DNA from: Akebia trifoliata | Taxonomy: Eukaryota; Streptophyta; Magnoliopsida; Ranunculales; Lardizabalaceae | DNA: 64,000 bases | NCBI GenBank assembly: GCA_017979445.1 | Contig: CM030711.1 | Location: 41,587,560 to 41,651,559, forward strand | Direction of reading: 5' to 3' | In this document: piece by piece, positions 57,010 to 64,000 of the stretch | How the letters are laid out: each line of letters opens with the position of its first letter | Position numbering within the stretch: the first letter of the stretch is position 1 | Program-made: the position numbers and the translations under genes | Notes under the pieces: model-generated | The model's database searches: none | Seen by the model: the letters and a program-made list of their open reading frames with translations, nothing else | What the model was told of the DNA's origin: nothing

Positions 57010-58740
57010 TTTATCATTACTCTTTTTGAATTTGAATTTCTAGGTAACTCATCTAGAAACTCAAAAATATTCAATCTGACGACATTCTCAATTGGGAAAG
57101 TTCCTGAGTCAACCCACTATCTCGATCATTTTCGAGTTTATTATGCACCAAGTCACCTTGAAATTCAATGCACTAATATCTATCTGTTGGTTGAGTGCTG
57201 ATTTTGTAGCTCAACCTTATGGGGTAACTCAAAAACTCACTAACGGGACAGGTGCAAGAGTTGTAGTTTTTTACCTTGGGATGTACAACTGCACATGCTT
57301 TATGGGGATGTGCAGTTGTGTATCTCAAAGGAAAAAAAATCTACGACTCTTGTAAGGTACACGTCAATTGAGTTTTTGAGTTACCTAGTCAAGTTGAGTT
57401 ACAAAATCATCACACTTTTTTGTTTTCTAAAAAAGTATTATACACATAGCAAAATAACTCAGTCAAGTTTTAACTCAGCCAAATAATAAGTTGGTTCCAT
57501 TGAGTTCAGGCTTCAAGTCATTGAATAATCCAATTGATTTGAGTTGACTTGGAGAATTTTGAGCCAACTTAACCATTCCTCGAATTTACAACTCGCGACA
57601 CACATGAGTTAAATGAATATGTATATATTAAATTAGGAAATACTTTAAAATACATAAAAAAACACTTTTTTTTTTGTTCTTTACAAAAATATTACATATA
57701 ACCAAATAACTTGGTCGAGTTTCTATCCAGACTTAATGCAATTTCAATCTATCTCGGGCTCGGACATGTTGATGAGTTGACTCAACCACCTCCATGACTT
57801 AGTTCTATCAAGTTTTGGGTCCAAGTCATTGCAAAACCCAAGTGAGTCAACTCACCCGAGTTTTGAATCAACCCAACTAGTTTTAAATCAATGTTGAGAG
57901 ATTTACTGGGCAGATCTATCTATTGCACTTTTGTTACAAAAACTTCCACATGGATTATCAAATTAGCAATCCAACAACACAACCTTTTAGGTTTCATGGA
58001 AAAACTCAAATTTAAAAGAAAAATTACAAATTATTTTTATTTTTTTGAGCTTGATCATAAGTGTTGAAAATGGATGGTTACTGAACATCCAAATTTAGAA
58101 CTAAAATTAAACGGTGAAAATTAACCGCATTTTATAATAAAAATGCAACAGTTGGGGTCTGCGGGCTAAATCTATCATGAATGTTCTATAGTTTCTCAAC
58201 CTCATTAATTAATTATGTCACAATGATAAGCAACTAAACCTAAAAGAGAAACCATACTACTCCAAAACCCATCCCACCACGGCAAGTATTTGATGATGCA
58301 AAGGTTTACATCCCAAACGCACACGCAAATGCTGTTGTCTCACCACAAATCCACCTTTTCCTTCCTTACCTTAACCAGTAATCTCCCTAACAATGCCCAA
58401 AGCTTCATGGCATGGGTCTTATGTGAATATATGATTTGGTTAAATAAACAATTAATAAAATGGATACATTTGGTGAACCTTTGGCCGACCATTACGTACA
58501 ATGAGCTTAAAAATATAAATAAAAAAGTACCTTAAAACACCACGTGGGCAAATACAATTTGGGGGGGTCTTATGCACGACGTAATCCATGAATACATGGT
58601 CGGCAAATCTTTTGATAAAGTCTTGTTGATGATGATGATGATGATGAGATCAACAATGACGACGATGACAATAATAATGAAGATGCGTATTTTGGTATAA
58701 GCGTGTTTGAATATCCATTAGGGGTGTCTGTATGGTTAGG
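57010..58740. other. Intergenic, no gene
   Basis: Many GAGTTRACTC-type words (57110-57890) form weak local inverted repeats; the short frames at 56962-57486 overlap each other and have no domain. A short (GAT)n lies at 58627-58650. Nothing else supported. Confidence 0.45.
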
Positions 58741-58902
58741 TCCCTAAAGGAATCAAAATCGCAGTCATTAAATTTTTCTTGATTCTGATTTCTGTCAATG
58801 ACCTAACATCAATTAAGGAATCAAAATCAGAATCATCAAAAACTGTAAATATCCATCGATTTCTATTCTCAGATTTACCAAAACATGCACAACATTTCGA
58901 AT

Positions 58903-59352
58903 ATTTACCAAAATGGTACACTGTAGCAATTAATTCCGAAAACGGTAAATTTACCGTTTTCGGAATTAATTTTTTTTTACCAAAACGGTAAAAACAGTAA
59001 AATGTATTTTTTTTTTTACCGAAAATGCCCTTTTTTATTTTTTGACTGAAATTACGAAAATAAAATTGATTTCAGTAAAAAAAAAAAAATTATAAATACA
59101 TATGATTATTGGATTACCGAAAGAGAGTGAATCTTTTTAGTTGGATTTTCATTTTTTTAAGGTTAAAATTGTAAATATATATGTAAAACAAAAAAGGGTA
59201 TTTTCGGTATAAAAAAAAATATTTTACTGTTTTTACCGTTCTGGTAAAAAATATTAATTCCGAAAACGGTAAATTTACCATTTTCGGAATTAATTGCTAC
59301 AGTGTACCGTTTTCGAAATTAATTTCGAAAACTCTACCGTTTTGGTAAATTA
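58903..59352. mobile_element. Foldback element with a perfect 42-bp palindrome in each arm
   Basis: Left arm (58903-59035) and right arm (about 59190-59350) are inverse complements: TTTACCAAAATGGTACACTG, AATTCCGAAAACGGTAAA, TTTACCGTTTTCGGAATT, ACCAAAACGGTAAAAACAG, ACCGAAAATGCCCTTTTTT. Within the left arm, ATTAATTCCGAAAACGGTAA and its complement form a perfect 42-bp palindrome (58929-58970). About 450 bp, non-coding. The two 78-bp half-open frames here are by-products. Confidence 0.75.
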
Positions 59353-59448
59353 TTCAATTTTTAATCTATTTTGTGATTAGAAAAAAAATTAATAACAAGC
59401 TATAAAAATCATAAAACATATTAATTGAAAATAAAATTAGAAGCATGC

Positions 59449-59680
59449 ACAACGTGAAAAAAAGCCTAAATTTAACTGCTCAAGACTGTCGAATTTCATA
59501 AAATTTGACGAACCAAGGCGTCAAAGTTTTCATTGTCAAAAAAAAAAAAATTTCAACGGACCGAAACCATTAAATTAATGGAGGATGGGAGAAATTTGAT
59601 GACTCTAAGCCGTCGAATTGAGGATCATAAAAAATTTCAACAGTCATAGACTGTCAAAATTTTCAGTTTTCACATAATGA
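59449..59680 (+). mobile_element. CACTA-like fragment 2
   Basis: CACAACGTGAAAAAAAGCC is followed by the same word order as fragment 1: AATTTCATAAAATTTGACG, GGCGTCAAAG, a T/A run, TTAAATTAATGGAGGATGGG, AATTTGATGAC, GTCGAATTGAGGATC. Direct orientation relative to 54437-54720. Partial. Confidence 0.5.
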
Positions 59681-60238
59681 TGCAAATACAAGAAATTAAT
59701 AACAAATAAAGCTTAAAAAGAAAGAACAAGGAATAAGAATGAGTATGAATCATACAAGTTAGAAAAGTGAATGTGCTGCTTTGAATAGGATTTTTGAGAA
59801 ATTACTAAAGACAAATTTCCCAAAACATGATCAACTTTTGACGAAATTCCAATTGTGGCTCATTGTTTATTTTAATTCCCAAAAAATGAAGAGTGAGAGT
59901 TAGGTATTTCAAAGTGACAATTTGACAGATTTACTACTTTTTAGCGAGACTGCCACTTTATAAATCAGCAAGATTGTCACTTTAATTTGAAATAAATATC
60001 AACGATCTCGTTATCTTATATCAGCAAGATCTTCACTTTGAAATACATGTGATCTCACTCTTCACTATTTTTAAATTTCTCTAATTAATTTCAATAAAAA
60101 GCGACCTCGAACTAGGGTTTTCAATTTCGATTATGTGTTGGTTCCAGTTAAATCAGTTCTCATTGGTATCCTTAACCTATGGATCAATCTAACCAAACTA
60201 GTTCTAGTGCATCTTTTATACCCTCGTGAACCATCAAC

Positions 60239-60973
60239 TAGGCCTGCAACTTGGGTGGGCCAAACCCAAATCCTTTGGGTTGAACCCAACCTCCGGTCAG
60301 GTTTGGGTATAGTTAGCTTGGGTTTGGCCTCAGGTTCGGTCAACGAAAAATAATGCTCAACTCAAATCGGATTGGGTCTGGGGCAACTCAATTTGCCCAA
60401 ACCGGAACTTAATATTGCTATAATTTAAAAATATTTCTTATATCTTAGCTTCTTTCACACTCCTAATTCATATTTCAATATGCAGGCCTTTATTTATCTA
60501 TATATCATCTATCACAAATCAATGTCTGATTATTTTCGTCATTAAACAAATGATTGCTTTATTATTAATGCTTCTATTTAAATGTAGTTTCATAATCTTA
60601 TAATGATTATTACAATTTTATTTTTTTGAAAATTGCGATTAATAGGAAATAAAGATGATTGTTTTAAGTAACTATCTTCATCTTTAAATTTGTTTATAAT
60701 TTTGTGTAAATAAAAATTTTGAAACACATTTTTAAAACAAATAATTGTAAAATTTAAGTTCTTTTACGTACCACTTATGTTCGTATAAACCCCTATCAAT
60801 ACTAAATTATATAATATTAAGTAGGAGTGAATCAACCCAACCAACCCAACCTGAGTTGGGTTCAGGTTGTGCATTTAATGCCCAAGGTCAAGTTGGTCAT
60901 GGGTGCAAGTTGATGTTTGTCAAGTTTGGGTTAGGCGCAGGTTAATCCCCAACCTGTCCGAGTTGAAGCCCTA
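60239..60973. mobile_element. hAT-type non-autonomous element with 8-bp target duplication
   Basis: CCATCAAC directly precedes (60231-60238) and follows (60974-60981) the unit. Ends TAGGCCTGCAACTTGGGTGG and inverse CCGAGTTGAAGCCCTA. Subterminal TTGGGTTGAACCCAACC and AACCCAACCTGAGTTGGGTT blocks at both ends. 735 bp, AT-rich centre, no transposase. Ends resemble those of 33618-34125 (TAGGGCTT). Confidence 0.88.
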
Positions 60974-60981
60974 CCATCAAC

Positions 60982-61422
60982 TAAAAGACCATTTGAATGA
61001 AATTTAAACTAAGTGAATTTAGTTATATTCATTAAGTGTGAGGTATTGGTCAGCTCCAAGTGGCACACTAATCACTAATATCAAACTGATTTAATCTACC
61101 TATATTAGATTTATTAAAATATAAAAATAATTTTAAGTAGTTAAAGCATAATTTTAAAATTCAACTTGAATATTCATCGAATTGATTCAACTCAAAAATT
61201 AGTTAGTTAAGTCTAATAAGTATTAAATTTATGAATAACTTTTAATAAATTAATAAATAAATAATTATTTTTCATATAAATATTAACAACCAAATAAATT
61301 GATCAAATTTTCTATATAACTCGGCATATTTTTAGATGAAACCAGTCTGAGAAAGTTGTTAAAAGAGTATTTTAAGTATTTTTCTTGAAAAAATCTTCAA
61401 AAGTTCTTTATCAGATTAATAT
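60982..61422. other. Intergenic, no gene
   Basis: Very AT-rich, no open frame worth naming and no element boundaries visible. Confidence 0.45.
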
Positions 61423-61532
61423 GAGTGTTACATAATGACGTGGTGGGGCGCACATAACCTTAAATGCTTTTTACGATGGAGTAAAAAACATCTATGGTTA
61501 TGTGCGTGCCACCACGTCATTTGTGTCACTCT
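61423..61532. mobile_element. 110-bp foldback MITE
   Basis: GAGTGTTACATAATGACGTGG at left pairs with CCACGTCATTTGTGTCACTC at right, then GGGGCGCACATAACC with GGTTATGTGCGTGCC. The loop is AT-rich. Non-coding. Confidence 0.75.
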
Positions 61533-61828
61533 AGCACAAGTGATATTTTTTTGTTAGACTCAATCATACACACCCTAATGAGGCTAATTCCAATAATTTG
61601 GCATGTAGATGCAGTTGTTTTGCGTGAATGGAAATATAATCTCATCACCCGTCAAAGGCACCATGAGTGTAACTAGACTTTCCAGAAAGAGTGATGCTAT
61701 GGTATTTTGAGTCCCATTGGCGGGTACCTAATCATGAAGCTCTGATTATTTGTTCCTACACTTTGCTTTGAAGATTTGTCATGCATGTAATGTAATTATA
61801 TTCGGATGCAATTCTATTGGTATATAAT

Positions 61829-62728
61829 AAAGACTGGGTCCTTTAATCATAGGTTTTGAAAATGAATGACTTCAAAACTTTCACGCAACTCCTAAATTTA
61901 AAATTAAAATTTAACGGTGAAAAATATTTTTTGTTAAGAATTCATAGAAATTTATCCTCTACAAACCCGAAGCATTGGATTATTGTGAGCCAAATGAGCC
62001 GTAGTAAGGGTGAAATTCTTACTAACTTGGTAAGGCTAGCTGGATTGTTTGTGATTCAATCACTCTACTTCTTTTAAAGGTAAATTATACTTTCGCTCTC
62101 TGTGGCTTGGCATAATTTCATATTAACCTCCTAATAGGCTCACTTATCTCCTCTCGATCTAGTTGTTGTTAAATCATACACTTAAAAAATATTTTATTTT
62201 TTCCTTTTTATAAGACCATTTTACTTTTTCTAAAGAGTCGTGATAATCTAACTACCCCACGTGGCATACTCAATTGTCTATATGACGTGAGCGCAGATCT
62301 ATGGTTGCCGAACTTGTCACGTTAGGGTAGACGATTGAGTTTGCCTCGTGGGGTAGTAAGATTATCACGATTATTTTCTAAATGTTGTCCTTTTATATAA
62401 AAATAAAGACTGGGTCCCTTAATCATAGGTTCTGAAAATGAATGGTTACCAAACTTCCATGCAAATCTTAAATTTAAAATTAAAATTTAATGGTGAAAAA
62501 TACTTTTTATTGAAAGTTCATAAAAATTTATCCTCTACAAACCTGAAGCATCCGAATCATGGTGAGCCCAATGACCCTTAGTAAGGCTAGCTGGATTGTT
62601 TGTGATTCAATCACTCTTCACCTCCTGTGATTTGGCATAATTCTATATTAACTTCCTAATAGGCTCACTTATCCCCTCTTGATCTATTTGAAGTCAAATC
62701 ATACATTTAAAAAAAAAAAAAAAATATA

Positions 62729-62805
<77 letters not shown>

Positions 62806-63016
62806 CTTTTTTTTCTTTTTATAAAGACCATTTTACCTTTTCTAAAGAGTCGTGATAATCTGACTACCCCACATGACATAATCAATTATATATATGACAT
62901 GAGCGCAAATCTACGATTGCGGAACTTATCACGTTATGGTAGTCGATTGAGTTTGCCTCGTGGGTAGTAAGATTATCACGATTATTTTCTAAATGTTATC
63001 CTTTTATATAAAAATA
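61829..63016. repeat. Tandem duplication of about 576 bp with embedded foldback
   Basis: The unit starting AAAGACTGGGTCCYTTAATCA begins at 61829 and again at 62405; both run through GAAAATGAATGRYT, TTTATCCTCTACAAACC, GCTAGCTGGATTGTTTGTGA, then the foldback (TCGTGATAATCTRACTACCC ... its inverse) and CCTTTTATATAAAAATAA. Copy 2 has lost some of the region around 62040-62090 and gained a long (AT)n. The foldback within (62236-62384 in copy 1) looks like a MITE that was present before the duplication. Confidence 0.85.
62709..62810. repeat. (AT)n microsatellite with A and T homopolymer borders
   Basis: A run, then about 35 AT repeats, then T run, inside copy 2 of the tandem duplication. Copy 1 at the same place has only AAAAAATATTTTATTTTTTCC, so the expansion arose after duplication. 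The open frame 62694-62885 is a read-through of this repeat. Confidence 0.9.
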
Positions 63017-63319
63017 ATATCCCTTAATGGTTGTGAATGCTTCCATTGAAGATAATTGTACAGTTTTAAATTTTATTTATTTATTCATTAAAAAATATAT
63101 AAAATGAGATGGGAAAATAATAACATAACATCTGAACTTTAACATGTGTGTGTCAAAATGTTAGGGGTCAACATGGAATTATGTCAAACCACGTGGCATC
63201 TTACCATTGATTCTTAGCTTAAATTCGCATGATTTTTTAAAGAAAATTTATTATCCAACTAGTTGCGTCCATGCTTGTTGTCCTCTGTAAAAGCACACCA
63301 CAAAAGGCCAATATATATA

Positions 63320-63699
63320 GGGAAATGTTCAGCACCCTAAGTTTTACCATACACTTTAACAAACGTTTTTTGTCCTACATGGGTTAGAAGTTTTGGAATA
63401 GGCTGATTTTTGGTGAGGATGATCTCTATGATTAGAAGATCATCCTCCCCAAAAATCAGCCCATTCCGAAATGTTTAGCCCCATGTTTACAAGTTGAAAA
63501 TCGTGGACCGTCCATTTTTTGTAAATCATTTTTGATGGGGTTAGAAGTTTTGGAATGATCTGATTTTTGGTGAGGATGATCTTCTCACCATAGAGATCAT
63601 CCTCACCAAAAATTAGCCCATTCCGAAACTTCTAACCCATGTAGGACAAAACGCATTTGTTAAAGTGTGTGGTAAAACTTAGGGTGCCGAACGGGACCC
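63320..63699. mobile_element. TA-flanked hairpin MITE, end-type CACCCTAAGTTTTACCA
   Basis: GGGAAATGTTCAGCACCCTAAG at left and CTTAGGGTGCCGAACGGGACCC at right, so it is inverted relative to copies at 44251 and 46005. ATATATATA stands on both sides. Core complete with GGTCCACGATTTTC-type spacer in reverse. Confidence 0.9.
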
Positions 63700-63717
63700 A
63701 TATATATATATATATAT

Positions 63718-64000
63718 GGGAAATGTTCAGCACCCTAAGTTTTACCACACACTTTAACAAATGTTTTTTGTCTTACATGGGTTAAAAGTTTTGGAATGGG
63801 CTGATTTTTGGTGAGAATGATCTCTATGATTAGAAGATCATCCTCCCCAAAAATCAACCCATTCCGAAATGTTTAGCCCCATGTTTACAAGTTGAAAAAT
63901 CGTGGACCGTCCATTTTTTATAAATCATTTTTTATGGGGTTAGAAGTTTTGAAATGAGCTGATTTTTGGTGAGGATGATCTCCTCACCATAGAGATCATC
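63718..64000. mobile_element. TA-flanked hairpin MITE, cut by the window end
   Basis: GGGAAATGTTCAGCACCCTAAG after (TA)n, then hairpin 1, spacer, and hairpin 2 running off the end at 64000. Only TA repeat separates it from the previous copy. Same end-type and orientation as 63320-63699. Confidence 0.88.

Noticed and set aside
54437..59680. A single 5.2-kb CACTA element with the two CACTA-like blocks as ends
   Set aside because: The two blocks are in the same orientation, whereas CACTA ends are inverted; two partial copies fit better.
62694..62885. 63-aa minus-strand open frame rich in Tyr/Ile and Lys
   Set aside because: It is the (AT)n microsatellite and its homopolymer edges read as codons.

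Overview
This is nuclear DNA of a flowering plant. It is AT-rich, its genes carry long introns with GT-AG junctions, and most of the space is transposon debris. I cannot name the species from the sequence. Two conserved protein-coding genes can be assembled exon by exon without a frame break, and they face each other tail to tail.

The first is a raffinose-synthase-like galactosyltransferase of the RFS2/DIN10 type (+ strand, 6179-17144, 13 exons, about 784 aa). Its 5.9 kb first intron holds a fragment of mitochondrial rps3 inside a 2 kb inverted-repeat structure. The second is carotenoid cleavage dioxygenase 1, CCD1 (- strand, 42380 to 20345, 14 exons, 552 aa). Its introns hold a nested Copia/hAT/LTR complex, SINEs, MITEs and local duplications. 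One of its exons is only 15 nt.

Layout: 1-502 is the tail of a decayed RNase H reading frame. 560-4140 holds small foldback elements and a SINE. 4200-6178 is the promoter/leader of RFS2. 6179-17144 is RFS2. 17145-20344 is the convergent intergenic region with a MITE, a SINE and a degenerate tandem repeat. 20345-42380 is CCD1. 43972-46779 is a head-to-tail array of short foldback elements separated only by (TA)n. 46797-53245 is a 6.4 kb element with 1.3 kb inverted arms and an ATG8 pseudogene. 53256-64000 is gene-poor and rich in foldback, CACTA-like and hAT-type elements.

The most notable signal is one family of short foldback elements, with at least 16 complete or partial copies. All share a hairpin core (a 45-50 bp arm used four times) but carry at least six different terminal sequences. 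Two copies outside TA repeats have exact 9-bp target duplications, which points to Mutator-like (MULE) elements. Most other copies sit inside (TA)n. The 6.4 kb ATG8-carrying element shares its outermost ends with one of these short subtypes, so it looks like a gene-capturing relative.
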